Positions 1 to 13,705 of a stretch of 64,000 bases of DNA are shown piece by piece (position 1 is the first letter of the stretch; every line of letters starts with the position of its first letter). A model generated the notes under the pieces. That model searched no databases. It was not told where the DNA came from and saw only the letters and a program-made list of their open reading frames with translations. Source of the stretch: Setaria digitata (Eukaryota > Nematoda > Chromadorea > Rhabditida > Setariidae). Position numbers and translations under genes: made by a program. Where the stretch lies: NCBI GenBank assembly GCA_003640385.1, contig RCAB01000016.1, positions 62,001 to 126,000 on the forward strand, read 5' to 3'.

Positions 1-3000
1 CAATCTGATACAAGAAAAGCAGACGTTAGCTGGCGTAGAGATAAACAACAAACAACAACAACAACAATAACAACACCATCACCACCACCACCACCATCAC
101 CGCCATCACCACAACCGCAACCAATAACAGTATCATCACCATCAACAATAACAATTTTTCAAATTTTTCAAAGAAAGAATGCATATCAACAGCTAAGTGA
201 ACAATATGTTAACAAAGTGGCACGAGCGTTTCAATATTTGTGTAGCGCTTTTTACAGTATCTTAAAATGCATTTGTACGATCATGATGAATATCATCATA
301 TGGTTCTATTCGAAAATATACGATTGGTTTGCTAGTGGAGAACATTTGACGAAAACTCCCGGGACTTCGACAACAACTTTCATCAAAAATCAAAAAGAAA
401 TTGAAGAAGTCAATTCTGAAACAATTGCTAATAAAATTCAATCAGAATTACAACAGCAACAACAACAACAGCAATCTTCTTCCATAGGTTTATTGGATCT
501 ATGATATTTTATTAGCGGTTTTGGATTTCGATCATTAAAGACTTTTGTTTATTGAAAAAATTTGTGTTTTCCTTTAAAAATTCAGGGAGAAAAAAAAAGC
601 ATTCAATTTTGAGCAGATGTTTTGGAAAAAGTTCAAATTTACTGCACAACCTGAATGAATAATGCGAAATTTGAGATTTTTCAGGTGGAAAGAAATTTTT
701 TTTTTTTTTTTTTGCACAAATACGAAAGGATAATGTGTGCATTTTGATGAATATGAAAACTTTGAAGTTTTCATTACTCGCTGAATAAATTTCCCTTATT
801 TCAAAAAAAAGAAAAAAGAAATGATTTTCTTTTCTTTTTTTCCTTGCTTTTTTTGTAGATTCCACGATGAATTTCCAAATCTGGTCGTCACCTAGTCAGA
901 AAGCACCTATTCAACCGGTAGAATTTTATTCCAAGAAGGAAATTTACACAAGAAATTTTGATGAGCTTACTTCAGAAGGCTCAGATGCAACAACTTCAGT
1001 GGTATCGCCATCTGCACCTGCTTCACTTTCTTTACCAGTTTTTCAAGCAGTAACAGCAACAGCAACAACTATAAAAGATGACGAGAAGGTTTGTTCTTCA
1101 ATTTTATGCTTGTCATAAATGGAACTTACTTTCTTTGTCTAAGTTTTAATTTCTCTTCATTCAGCACACTTTTCCTCCCTCCCACCTTTTCCGGCACTTT
1201 ATACTTTAAATGAATCCATGGAAATATTTTCAATTTATGAACTGAATTTTCTTTAAATCTTTATGCTAACTTTTTAAATTTCACATAATTATATTTATTG
1301 AAAACACATATCGCTCTATGCTTATGAAAAGAATAAATTTTTTTCCTACTGGTCAACTAAGACTAGATCGTTCTAGTTAATGTTATAGAAATTTTCAACA
1401 AAGTCAAGAATGCAGTGATTTCTTACTGATTTAGCAGTAGTTTGAACTGTCTGCGAATTATTCAAATAGATAGATTTCATGAACTTAAAGAACGATTGTA
1501 AATTTATATTTGGTATGAGGAGGAATAACGAAGAACTCAAACAGTTTCGATTACTAAAAGTTACGGATTTTTTTTTTTAATTTTGAAATTTTACAACCAT
1601 ATATTACTGTATTACTACAAAGACCAGATTAACTATCATTGATTTTACGGAGAAGTTCATCTAACAAAGTTTAAGTTGTAGATACCACCAAAAGGTGGAG
1701 TTGCCGTTTTGCCACCCGATATTATGGCTGAAGCTCATGCTCGAGTTAGAGAGCGTGAACAAAAATTAAATGAGCAAAAAGTTGAATTGCAAGAGGTATT
1801 TTTATGCTTCTTTTGATCAATTTTCATGCTTTTTTTTTTGTAAAATCAAATTATTCACCTCGGTGGAATTAAATTAAAATCGATTCAATTAAATTTGCAC
1901 TTTTTAATTTTCCATAATTTATTGTTATCATTAAATTTATTTCCCATAATTTATTATTTATCTCCAAAAAAAAAAAAAATTCATTTTCTATTTATTTTTC
2001 TCATTCAGTTTCTTATCTTATTAAATATGACCAAAAATAAAATAAAGTATTTTTTTTTTTTTTAGTAAAAAATACTGCAAATAATTTGCTACTTGTAGAA
2101 TAACGAAATGAATTCTGATTGGACAGTGACAAGTAAACGATTTGTACCACTCAAATGGAAAATGTCAACGTCAAAGGTTGACGAAGGACCTTTGAGTGAT
2201 AGTAAAATAAATGAAGATGAAAGTGAAATAATGAAGCCAACTGGGAGAAGTGTTGTTTCCAGAATAAGTCAATCATCCGATCAAGATGCTCAATTCATCT
2301 TTCGTCCACCTAAGCATCAGAATATACCGTATATCTCTTATACTGCTTTTATTAGCAATTTTTCAAAATATCACAAACAAGCTGATATTTAATTGAATAA
2401 TTATTGAAAAAAAAAAAAAAAGACTGAAAAAAAGTTTTTCTTATCAAAAAAGTTTAAAAAAGAATATTTAAAAGAATTTCAGAGCAAATCGTTTAGTAGA
2501 TGGTAATTTTTTGATGGGTCGAAGTGTTTTTTCACCCGTACGAGAAGCGGAAGAAATGCGTGATAGATTAAATCGACGAATGACAGAAACTCCATCTGAA
2601 AGCCTTCTTGGTTCACGGTTAAATACACCTCTAGAAGATTTTTATACAACATCACATATAAATACGCCATTCGACGTAGCTACACAGGATTCGCATACGG
2701 ATTTGTATTCCGGTTATCCAACAAATCGTTCACGCTCACAATCTCGAATTCAAGCAACCTTTTCTCCTCCATCTTTCAATAAAACACCTTCTCCAAGGTA
2801 AATTTAAAATTAATAATCTTAGTTATTATCAATTGTTTTTTCCTCATATTTCCTACACGTCATTCAATTTATTAACTTAATTAATTTAATTTAAAAGTGT
2901 TAAAGTATGCAAAGTTGAAGTATCATTTCCGACCTCAATTATTCCTAAAATTTGAACTTGGACTTTAATTCACCTTGTTTAGTTTTCCAAAAACAGACAG

Positions 3001-5966
3001 GTAATATGCATTCATCAACAAAATGCTCGATTTTCATGTGAAGAGCACTCCGGTAGTTAGGAATTTATTAATTGAACTTCAAATCTACTCATATATTTTA
3101 CAGGAGAGATGAACAAGGAATAAGTATGCTTAGGCAACGTTCCAAAACCGTAGAACCCCGAATAGTTGAAGGTACCGTGAAAGCTCTTACAAGGTATACT
3201 TCATTTTTCTGAAATAGTGTTAAGGCGAAACTTTAAAATTTATGCTAAAAATAGAAGATAAAAGCTTCTCCAACCTATAGTACATGATTTGTTTTAATTT
3301 GCTGAAAAAAAAACAGAAAAAATATTGGAAAAAACTTTTTTTCCTGTAATTAATTTTAAATAAAATGAAAGATAATTTAAAAAATAATATCCTTATTAAG
3401 ATGCACCACTGAAACTACTCCTTCCTTTTTTTTTTTTTTTGTTGCTAAATTAGAATTGCTTACCACACTGCAAAAATTTTCAGGAAAATTATGTAAAATA
3501 GTGAGGAATAACCGAAGAAGACTTACTACTTGTTAATTAATTGATAACAAACAACTTGTCTTAAATTTGTCAAAAAAGAAATAAATGTGTAGAAAAATAA
3601 TTTTTTTCGAACTTTTGAAAAATCCAGGTAGAAACAGTTATGTTTTTTATTTTTCATTCATCCAAAATTTTCCAAACTGTGGCAAATTATCTAAGAAAAA
3701 AAAAATTAACTCTTTACCATTTAAAGAAGATTTGTATTTTTTTTAAAATTGATTTTGAAAAAAAAAAAAAGAAAAAAATTATAGCTCCAAATTTTGAAGG
3801 ATTCCGTGCAAAGTCTGTGCAGGCTTTACGATGATGATACGATAATTTCCGATAGTTCGAATACTAAAACAAACATTTAAAATCCGCTTCATGGATAATA
3901 CCTGATCATTCCAAAATAATTTAATCATCCTAGCAATTTACCACAATCTTTTCTTCTGAAAGGATCATGTTAGTTCAGAAAATATAGCTTATATTGATTA
4001 CGGAATACAAACTAATTCAAGCTAGTAACAATCAATTTAGTTTAGTCTGGTCAAGCTGCTGCAAATCATCAAGACTGTTATTTATGAGCTTTTGCTAGAA
4101 TGTGCTTTTATTAGATGGTCATAAATTATGCATGTTTCCAATTTCATGTTATTTTTGAAACTTCTAATGGAAAATTAAAAACCGATCCTTTCAGCTGTCA
4201 CAATTTCCATTTCCTTTTTTTAATTTTCTTTCCAGTTTCTCATTACATGGTAAAATATCCTTATGTTGACACTATGTATAAATAGCAAAACTTTTTCACA
4301 TTGACTCTACACTTTCCCGATAGTTTTAATTAATAAATGATTATTTTTCAGACAGTGGCCACCACAAAGCAATGCAACTGGCGTATATGTAGCTAAAGAT
4401 AATTGGAATATAATTCCCACCGAAATTATTTCCTGTCGAAGTATATCTTTTATAAATTTCTCAGCAATAACATTTTGCTGCATCATCAAAATGTGCACCA
4501 TTCAATTGACAGAGAAAGCAAAAAAGGAAAAAAGTTTGAATAAATATAAAATATTTTCTTCATATATGAAAATTCTCTCATTATTATTACATTTTTATTA
4601 CATAAAGTTTTGGCAGATTGCATGAAAATTCTGCATTTCAATATCTTTTTTTCTTTTTTTAATATAAGCAACTCTTAACTATTCCTAATAAAGTTTTGGC
4701 AGATTTGCTGGAGAGGAAAAAAGAAATAATAATTACTAATGCTTAGATTTAAGCATGCGTGCGCAAAGTTATGAAAGTCTAAACAACGCTTTACGTACGT
4801 ATAGAGCGAAGTAACATCCGTTTTGGGCATATCAAATCAATAAAGAATCAAAAAAAGAAAAAGGAAGTTAAAAAATTAAAATTTATATAAATAATCTTTC
4901 CCACCTTTGAGCTATCTCTTACAGGAAAAGAAAGCAGTAATTTCATTTGGGCTAGTTTCTTCTTTCTTCCTCGATGACTAGTTTCATCCGCTTGCTTTCA
5001 TAAATATCGAACTCAATCTCGGTTATGTTCTTGTAATTTCACATATCATTCATTATCTCCTTTTTTAATTTTCAGTTTTTCTAGTCCTTAGAATCCAAAT
5101 TATTCGGGTTAAAATTCTTTTCTCCTATTTTTCAATTGAAATTACTCTCGAAAAATTTTTTTTTGTTTGCTCACGCTTTGTTAACTTTTCATAACCACAC
5201 ATATATTAATTTTCTTTTATTGAATATTTAATTGATATTATAATGCAAAAAAAGGAAGAATTAATAGAGAGAAAAATTTTTCTTTCTTTCAAACAATATT
5301 TTAAGCCTATTGTTCTTAAGGAAGTATGAATGTTCATTTAAATTTAATAATTTAGCAGTTAAACAATGCACCTTAGAAACAATATGTCATATTGTATAAG
5401 TCGGAAATGTTTGCTATAGAAAAAACGAAAAATTAAAAAAAAAATAGAAGAAAAGTGATAACAATGGGAAGAAATTTAATGATACTTGGACGACATTTTG
5501 TAGTTTTTTATGGTATTATTTTTGAAGTAGGCACTGTAAACACTGTAAAATTTATATAATATGAAATGAAGAAAATAAAAACCGTCCAGCAATTATTGTC
5601 AGTGATGAAATAAATAATTTGGCTTCTTTTTTTCTTTCTTTTTTAATCAGCTCTTCTAAAATTGCATATATTTATTATAGGGCCTCAGAATTTCCTTCCT
5701 AATTTTTTTTTCCTTCCTTTTTGATTTTTTCCACTTATCATCCTTCGCTTTTTTTTTCCTCATTTTTGCAAGATAAAAAATTATGTAATTAGTGAAAAGA
5801 GGATAATATATATAGTAGCTATAGAGACTATATGGATCGGAAGAAGAATGAAAATTAATAAAATGCAATATATCATTCAAATTTTAATATTGAGTAAAGT
5901 AATCAAAATAATTAGCATAAAATTATTCCAGATGGTACAGATTACTACTGCTGCTGTAGCAAATGA
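1..5966 (+). CDS. Unrecognised protein with hydrophobic segment, Ser/Arg/Pro-rich body and Cys-rich tail (5'-partial)
   Basis: The frame is open from base 1, so the gene begins left of the window. Phase-consistent exons are 1-487, 859-1088, 1682-1795, 2099-2328, 2483-2797, 3104-3193, 4352-4440 and 5932-5966. They total 1590 nt, or 529 visible residues plus a TGA stop. What can be seen: a proline-rich stretch (about residues 26-40), one long hydrophobic segment (about 79-105) that could be a membrane anchor, a Gln run just before the first donor, a short charged helical stretch in the third exon (AEAHARVREREQKLNEQ), and an Arg/Ser-rich region around residues 435-442. The last exon encodes NGTDYYCCCSK, whose three cysteines could be palmitoylated (inference). 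I do not recognise the family. The final exon joins in phase through A|AT but lies about 1.5 kb downstream, so the C-terminus is the least certain part. The small ORF at 6687-7266 may be an alternative end. Confidence 0.6.
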
Positions 5967-6660
5967 ATATACATACAAAGGGACAGAAAATGATTTAGTC
6001 TAAATTTGATTGTTGTATTAATACTTCGTCGGAACTGATAAATATTTCTTAACTTGATATTTTGCAATAATACAATTAGTGAGGCAAATACGCAACAGCG
6101 TAAATTTAAAAAATTATTTATTTCGCAGGTCTTTTTTTCCCCCTAAAATTTATTAAAATTAAATTTGTGATATTGTGCAGAGAAATGAAGGAAGGGATAA
6201 ATACAGAGGAAATGCAAAAATAAAAATAAACTATTGCATGTCCATAAAATGCTCATCAGGCTAATTGCATGAAACACAAATGAAAGAGTGAAAAGAAAAA
6301 AGAAAAAAAAAAAATTAGAAAGGAAACCTTTAGCTAAGAAAAAATTAAGTAATTCATCTCATCTACTTTTCCTTATTATTGCATCCGTTACCATCGTTAC
6401 CAATGACAACAATGCAAGAAATCAAAGAACATTAAAGTGATAATTATAATGAAGGTTTTATGAAATCATTATTTATTCATTCTTTTTATCATGTCATCAT
6501 ATAATTTACCAAGGAAGAGATTTTGACGTAATTTATTTGTTATTTGCTAATTTATTCATACATTTTTCATTTGATTTCTTAATTTATTAATCTATCATTT
6601 TATTAATTCATTATTATTATTAATTATTTAATATTATTATTATTGTTATTACTACTGTTA

Positions 6661-6670
6661 TCATTCTTAG
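6661..6670 (+). promoter_or_regulatory. Candidate splice or trans-splice acceptor before the 79-aa ORF
   Basis: A pyrimidine-biased tract ends in TTCTTAG, 16 nt before the ATG at 6687. The nearest phase-compatible upstream donor is weak, so a spliced-leader acceptor is a plausible reading. Confidence 0.35.
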
Positions 6671-6686
6671 CATTATTGAAGGAGTA

Positions 6687-7266
6687 ATGGAAAAAAGCGT
6701 AACCGATAAATGGACAAGACGTGATGAAAAGGGTGAAATAATGGATGAATGGCTAACACGAAGTTGGAAAGGTGAAAGCGATGGATTGCAGCGTCGCCCT
6801 GATGGTACCGGTGAGACATGGCATCGTGAAGTTGAGGTATCACCACAAGGTAACACATCATTTATCGATAGCAAACGTTTCTATACGAGGAATTACGTCA
6901 TTGAGGTAAATACAATTTACTTTTGGAATCATTTTTGATAAATTATTCATGATATCAATTGTAATTTGTTGCACTAAGAAGACAGCATTGGTCCATAATT
7001 CATTTTAACTCCTTTCTCAGTACAATAGAATTAATATATATATATGTTAAGTAGATTTCAGAAACTCAACTTTTATCACTAATAATTAGGAAAACAGTAA
7101 TTAAGAAAGACATAACTAAAAACAGCATGAATTCAAATGAAGTTATTTATGGCATTTCTATGCTGTAAAGCAATTTGTATTAAGAACCAAAATGGAAGAA
7201 TGTAAAAAGGGCGTGAAATTTAAAATCTCATCTTTTTATTTTCAGAGTGAAACCCGCAATGGATAA
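6687..7266 (+). CDS. Small 79-aa ORF in two exons, or alternative 3' end of the preceding gene
   Basis: Exons 6687-6905 and 7246-7266 join at GAG|gtaaat and tttcag|AGT in phase 0 and end in TAA. They give a charged, Trp-rich 79-residue peptide (DKWTRRDEKGEIMDEWLTRS near the start, VIESETRNG at the end). A good acceptor (tcattcttag) ends at 6670, 16 nt before the ATG, which fits trans-splicing of a stand-alone gene. If used as an internal exon it would need a phase-2 donor upstream, and the preceding gene's last good donor (after 4440) is phase 1. I therefore list it separately. There is no signal peptide, membrane segment or recognised domain. The composition is clearly protein-like compared with the AT-rich surroundings, so I think it is coding; its gene assignment is uncertain. 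Confidence 0.5.
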
Positions 7267-9573
7267 TGAAAATACTATTATTCACTAATATTATTCTGAA
7301 AACATTGGAAAAAAAAATTTTTTTTTTCGCAATATGCTGAAAATTATGGGAAAAGTAGAATCAGAAAAGAAAGGAGGGAGAAAGAGAGAAAAATAAAAAC
7401 CATGATTGTATTAAAGAATTTAGTGTGTTATTAATGAAATATAACTGAAACTTTTTCGCATTGTAACATCTAATGAACTAAGCAAAAAAAAAAAAAAAAT
7501 AATTATAGTGAGCCTATCTCAATCGAATTCTTCTCATTTACAATTATTTATAGGAAAAAAAAAAATATCCTCTTTCCACTAAAATATATAGTAAAATGAA
7601 ATAATGAAATTCATAATGCTTTAAAAAAAAAAAAAAAAAAAAAAATTCGTGCTAATTTACTTCCTGTTCCTGCTCTTTAAATTCTTTCAAAATTTTTCGT
7701 CATTTCTATTCAACAAGGTATTTCTCACTTTATTTTAATTTTTATTCTTAATATTATCATTTTTCTTCTGTTTATTATTTCCCGCATATTGAAAACTTTT
7801 TCCTCCCACATATTTCTCCTTTTTCTTCTTTATCATTTGTTTTTTTACAAAGAAAATATCAGTTTTAAAGGCACATTTATTATATTCACTTTTTCTGTTC
7901 GAGAAAACATCCAGTATCTACTACATTTAAAATCTTTTACTACTGCATGTGCTGAATAATTAAAAAAAAAAAAAAAAAAATCATCTCCGAGCAATGTATG
8001 CCTTTCGTTAATCTTGAATAAAAAAGAAAAAAACAAGCATTTCAAAAAATTTCGTAATTGAGCATCTTGCTATCATTATAAAAAAAAGCTCATTAGAAAA
8101 CGACTGAAAATTGTATTGTATTGAAAGGAGGTCAACATTTCTTTTTCATTTTTTAAAGCTCTTTTTTTTTTTAAAAAAATTACTTTTCTCATTTTATTTA
8201 GTACTTTTAAAGAATAATCAAACAGATGATGGATATGAAAGATGCATATAGATTTGGCTTAGCTTAATTTGCCGATTGGAAATTCAGAATGAACACCAAA
8301 CTGCATTGCAGGAATGATATAAATGTGCCAGATAATATTGAGGACAATCTTCTGAAAGTTATAAGCAAACAATGAGATACTTCACAAATTAATTAGCTAA
8401 AATCAGTTACGGTTGAAAACTTTAACTTTCAAGCGTCACTAGCACTGTTTTGGACATAGCTAATACACTCATTCTGCTGCGGCTGAGATGGCAAGCCCTC
8501 CGATTTACTGTTTTCAAGCAATCCACATTTTATTTTTTGATTAAAAACTATGAATGTGTTGAAGTTTATTTTTTTCAAAGCATATTTTTCGCACTTCGCC
8601 GAATAAGAAACCTATATTTCCCATTCACAAATAAAAACCGTTTAATTTGACTGTTAAAACGTACCAGTTGAAGAGTAGACTGTTTGTGTGACATGTAATT
8701 CAGCATAAGGAGTATAATAATAACCTCACTACAATTTCGAAACGTTTCAGCATGTTTTAATGACAGCGGCTGAAAGAAAAAGAAATTGGGAAAAATTGAC
8801 TAGAACAGATCAATTGTCAAAACAGAACTGAATAATGAAAAAACACTTTATTCTTTTAAATGGTTGTTGGAAATTGACATATATGAATGACAAAAGATTA
8901 CAATGAGAAGGGCAAACATTCCTCCAATGAAGAAACTGCATAGAAAAACTATAAGAGAAACGTGGGACGTGAACGCCTGGAACAAAAACAGATGAGAAAA
9001 AATAATGAAAATAAGGTTAAAAAAGCAACAAAAACGAGGTTAAATTGAGGGAAAAAGACATTAACCAAGAAACCAACGAAATCCAAAACTTCGAATCAAA
9101 GGAAGTAAGAGATTACTGGCTGAAGAACCGTCAAGTAAAGTTTTCTTGAAGGCTGCAAAAAGAAAAAAAAAAAAAAAAAAAGAAACAACTGAAAGAAATC
9201 TTGAAACCATTAGTTTAACCCTTAACAAAATGAACCTGCTTAACATTCAACAAATATCCTACTGTGAACATTTAAAAACATCAGTAATTGGGAGAATATG
9301 AGAACCATTTTCGTCTAATGGTAGTGTCCCTGCGGTGCCACAAAATATCCTGGAAAGGTCAGCGGTTAATCTGAATTGAAATCAGCTTTATACTGCTCAG
9401 TTACAAAGAATAACCGGTAGAAAAAGTTCCTAGGCAGCAGCTCCTTCAACTTTCTTTTATCATTTGCGCTAAAATTATACCTCAAAATATTGTGAGCACC
9501 AAAAACCAGCAAACGGACTGCATGTCACAATTCCTCTATTCTCTTCAATTTTTATCATTTGTGGCAAAATTTC
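7267..9573. other. AT-rich convergent intergenic region
   Basis: This lies between two gene 3' ends and is full of A and T homopolymers (for example around 7484-7498, 7622-7645 and 7962-7980). The right part should hold the 3' UTR of the CPEB gene on the minus strand. Short ORFs here have no splice support or protein-like composition. I see no gene. Confidence 0.6.
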
Positions 9574-12500
9574 TTACAGCCAAATAGCAAGATATTGGCG
9601 TTTTCTTAAATGATAATGATATCTCAGCGTTTTAAGAATATTAATGAACCAATCATGAAAGTGAAGGGAGCTACTAGAAATAATACCTCGATGCGTACCG
9701 TTACCATTGTTTCGGGCGTTTGGATTCTGTCCCCAGTTCTTCAAAAGTCCAATGGTTCTTCGGGATACCGGTTTGTGAAAGTTTCCACGTTGATGATGAT
9801 GTGTCAAGAACCAGCATCGAACGCAATAGTAAAGCAAACACGGGAGCTCCGGACACAGATAAATTCCAAGAGATTCGTGGCATATCTCACACCATACGTT
9901 ATCAAGAACGTATGGTCTCATTTGCAACTAAAAGTCATTCCGTTAAAAGAAATTTTAATATATTATCGAATTAAATATACTATTCTGAAATTAAAATTCC
10001 AGTATGAAACGAATTGGTTGGTGCTACAGTAATATCAAAATGCAGACATATTTTAGGGAGAGCTTTAGCTAAACTCTTTTCTCGCCAACTACGATCAAAC
10101 ACGGCTAAAAATCCTATTTTCTACGTTCATTTAATTTAACATATGATGGAAGTATGTAACGAAAAAGAGCGCTAAAGCGACGTAGATATAAAACCAGTGT
10201 AAGTTTATTTGCTTTGTTCTTATTTTGTTTGTTTTTCTTTTTTTTTTTTTTTTTTTTAAGGGAACTAGCCATTCGTCGTTCCTTTAAAGTGAACAGCGTA
10301 AAGCGACGCATTGCAAGGGCTACAAGATACGCTTCGCGAGTTCCAAAGACCACTCGTGCTGAGCCTCTTGGATAATTTGTACCTGGTTCCACTTCCAACG
10401 ACACTTCAACTACATTATTGATTACTTGCTGGAACAGATGCGCCAACTCCACTAAAATTTCAATTGGATCAGAGCAATTACACAGCACTGATACCGTAAA
10501 AAACACTAGAAACCTAATATTTCCAATTTCAAAAAAAAAAAAACTGAAACATATCTTTTCCAATTAAAATGAAAAACTAACTTGCAGTCGTCGTGCGCGG
10601 AACACCGCCAACAAAAACCGAGTACCGATCAAGAAATGGTGTAAGAGTCACCAAGGAACATCTCAGGAAACTCAAATTCCATGGTCTCACTTGTATCTGT
10701 TAACAAATATTATTTCAAAGAACTTTGTTTCAAATCCGTCGTGTAATAAATTAAATTGTGATTCATGCATTATTTAGGCAAATTGAAAATTAAAATCTGC
10801 AGTTAGACTACCCTGTCTCTCGAAAGCACCTTTTCTAACATAATTGATATTTGATATCCTTTTGGAAAAGTTACAGACATTTTCCTTTTCATACATCTTC
10901 GCCAGAGGGAAAACACAACCTATTTCTTGCTTAGTTATTTAACTTGATAATTCAGGAAAGTGGAAGAATTTATTACAATTCCCTTTTGGATAATAAAATC
11001 CTTAGCATCCCACAACAAAAACTTTGCCGAAAATCTTCACCAAATGAAGGATAACACTGCACAACATCCATTAATGGATGTGTGAAGTGATTAGCACAAT
11101 AGTTTCAAAAGATGTGACATTTTGTTGCCGCAAAGATCCTGATGGACGTGAATTTAGTTAGTACTGAGAAACGATATGTTGTTAATTATTCGAATGATTA
11201 GAATAGATAACAAAATATTATGAATAGATCAATTAATTTTGAATAGCTTAAAAATCAAACCCACTGGTAACATTTATAAGTAGAGAGAATCTCATGCAAT
11301 ATCTTTGCACCTGGCTGTACAGAATGCTTTACTGAATGGATAGATTTTCATGTTACAGTTAAAAATCTCAAAAAAGTAAAGACATGGTAAATCAAGTTAC
11401 GTAGATCTTACGCCGTGACACAGACCTTACGCTATTCAGCGCTTCGCTGAGGCATTTCTGGATATTGTTTTATAACATTTGTGATATTGTGCTCTACTAT
11501 GTTTCTTATTTGTAACGAAATAGAAGAGTTAGAGTTTCATATCGTTTATCAGCAAGGTTCGTCTTCGTAAGCATAACCGTAAACAGCACTGAAGATTTGT
11601 TTTGAAGCTTAAGATGAGCGGCTGTATGCAAATCCTCACCTATCTAACCATAGACCACTTCTGACCTCAGTTTCTGCCTATGGACATGAGCTCATATAAC
11701 ATGACACTTTTGTAAATCACCTTTTGAAAGGCGAAGGTTATATTTAACAACTCGTTATCCTTTGCTTCTTATCATGTCAATAATGTGCATAGTGTAGAAA
11801 AAAAAAATCTACAGAACCAATCCAATTAAAGGTGATCGAAGATATTATTTGTCATTAGTTCACCTAATAAAAGAGAGCAAAGAATTAGTGTTTTTTAGAA
11901 AAAAAGAAAAAAAAACTTCATATATGAATCTTCTGTCTCGATCACTAGCAACAAATTGAGATTATGGGAAAGATGATATGATACAGCCGTTTGAAATCAT
12001 TAGTTTGTAGACCTTACTCGCACTTAAAAAAAAAAGCTTTAGTTTCATGCAGGAATTTGGTTGCATACAAAGGAAACCAATCTTGGTTTTGGGGTTTTTA
12101 CCAAATATTTTGAACTTTGTGATTTTTAGATGAAAAAGAAGAAAAGTTAAAAGGTAAATATGATATGGTAAGTAGCGTTTCTAACTTTTTGCGCAAGAAA
12201 AATGAATGCGCTACTGACGACAAGGTAATGGACATGTTATAATATAAACTATATAATATATGATCCTGTACTGGATTCAACACTTTTGGTTCTCACCACA
12301 TCATCCACAGAAAGTGCCTTCTTTCTTCTGCGAACAGCTAAAAAATCTCATACACCAAACTAACCGTCTTCGTTGTGTTATCCGCGAGCTTCAAATCGAC
12401 AAGAAGTCTGCCTCGTTTCATGTCGCTTGCGTAAATAAGGCGACGTACGGCATGCTCATTATTAAATATGACAAAAGCATAACCTGAAGTATTTACCCTA

Positions 12501-13705
12501 ATTTATGTTTTGTCTGTTATTCTATAATTTCCTTTAATGTTATAAAAAACTCTTATAATAAAAGCGACGAGATATTTCATCTTAAATTTAGCTGTACAAT
12601 AATCTAATATATTTTTATGAAACGGAAAAAACCAGATTATGCTATCAACCGTTTGGCGGAGCCTTCACATCGCAGCACTCACGGTGCGGCCAGTCGACTA
12701 CATTCTTGCCAAATCGCTCGAAAAATTTAGTGATTAGACCTGGAAATTCAGAAGCTATAAGAACTCGAATTTGGTATAATACCTGTACAAACTAAAGGAA
12801 ACAGCTTATTTACTTACATAGCAATAAAAAGTAGCAGAATTATCCGGGTTTCTTACGTGGATTAATTTCATGAGGAAGACCACCGATAAATACTTTTCTG
12901 GAGTACATAGGAAAATCATCAGCTCGAAGTCGCGTCATCTGTCTTCGGCCTGAATCTGTATTCTCACCTGGGCTTTGGCTTTGAACTGTCTCTAAATTCG
13001 TTACAGATTCCTTGAGATAATGAAACAAAATGAAGTCCTCATGTCAGAAAGGACAAAAGTATGGCTATTATCTTCTCATCTTGAACTTTAACTATCGCAA
13101 GATTATCTCCTGATTATCCTTCACTTTCTCCCCCTCACAAACTTCAAGTGGATAAATTCATGGTAATATCGTTCTAAGTGAAGATCATTTATTAAGGTAG
13201 ATATTGAAGAATGTGAAATTCACTCCAGCATATATTCATCCTTCAGTGATATTTGAAAGCTAAAAATAAGACGATATTGACGTTCTTAAAGATAATGTAA
13301 ATCTTTGTTCCTATGATGAAATCTTTTAAAAAATTACAACACTCTTTCGAAAACTAATTTTCAGCAAGTTGATTTCCAGAAAAAGGAAATTTTTGTTTGG
13401 TGATATAATATCTATATTAATCAAGCATCAAGCATAGTTAATCACATACTCTCATCTTCGATAGGCAGGTGGATTCGTGGTGGTCTTGGTATTTCAACTG
13501 CAAAATTTTGAATGTTATCATTATCAGAAATATATATTATCCGGAAAAAATAAACTACCAGTTGTATCAGTCTTTAATCATCCATTCTATCGAACCCATA
13601 AACATCCCTTCCCGTTTTCATTATACGTTGATCATGAGTACCGTATTACAAGGTATATAAAAAAAGTAAGAAAAAAGTACCCCTGACTCCGAATATCGAA
13701 TTCAT
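9574..13705 (-). CDS. CPEB-family cytoplasmic polyadenylation element-binding protein, N-terminally short
   Basis: Exons in transcript order: 13705-13681, 13497-13450, 12991-12857, 12739-12650, 12483-12365, 10696-10582, 10487-10270 and 9927-9574, giving 367 aa. RRM1 carries KVFIGGLP (57-64), the family signature VVDWPH and the RNP1-like GYAFVIF (100-106). The inter-RRM linker is IQVRPWNL, and RRM2 carries SVFVGGVP (165-172) and PRGSARVVF. The C-terminal ZZ-type zinc domain has ligands at C263, C266, C275, C280, C285, C288, H293 and H301, with the spacing expected for CPEB. CPEBs bind U-rich 3'-UTR elements and control cytoplasmic poly(A) length and translation, typically in germ line and neurons. 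The proposed ATG gives only about 54 residues before RRM1, far fewer than usual, so upstream exons may be missed. The join from 10270 to 9927 needs a GC donor. I cannot say which nematode paralogue (CPB-1/2/3 or FOG-1) this matches. Confidence 0.88.

Noticed and set aside
8450..8650. 66-codon plus-strand ORF
   Set aside because: Ordinary AT-rich spacer ORF with no splice or trans-splice signal and no family resemblance.
9610..10032. 140-codon plus-strand ORF
   Set aside because: It is antisense to the CPEB zinc-domain exon, whose minus-strand reading is strongly conserved.
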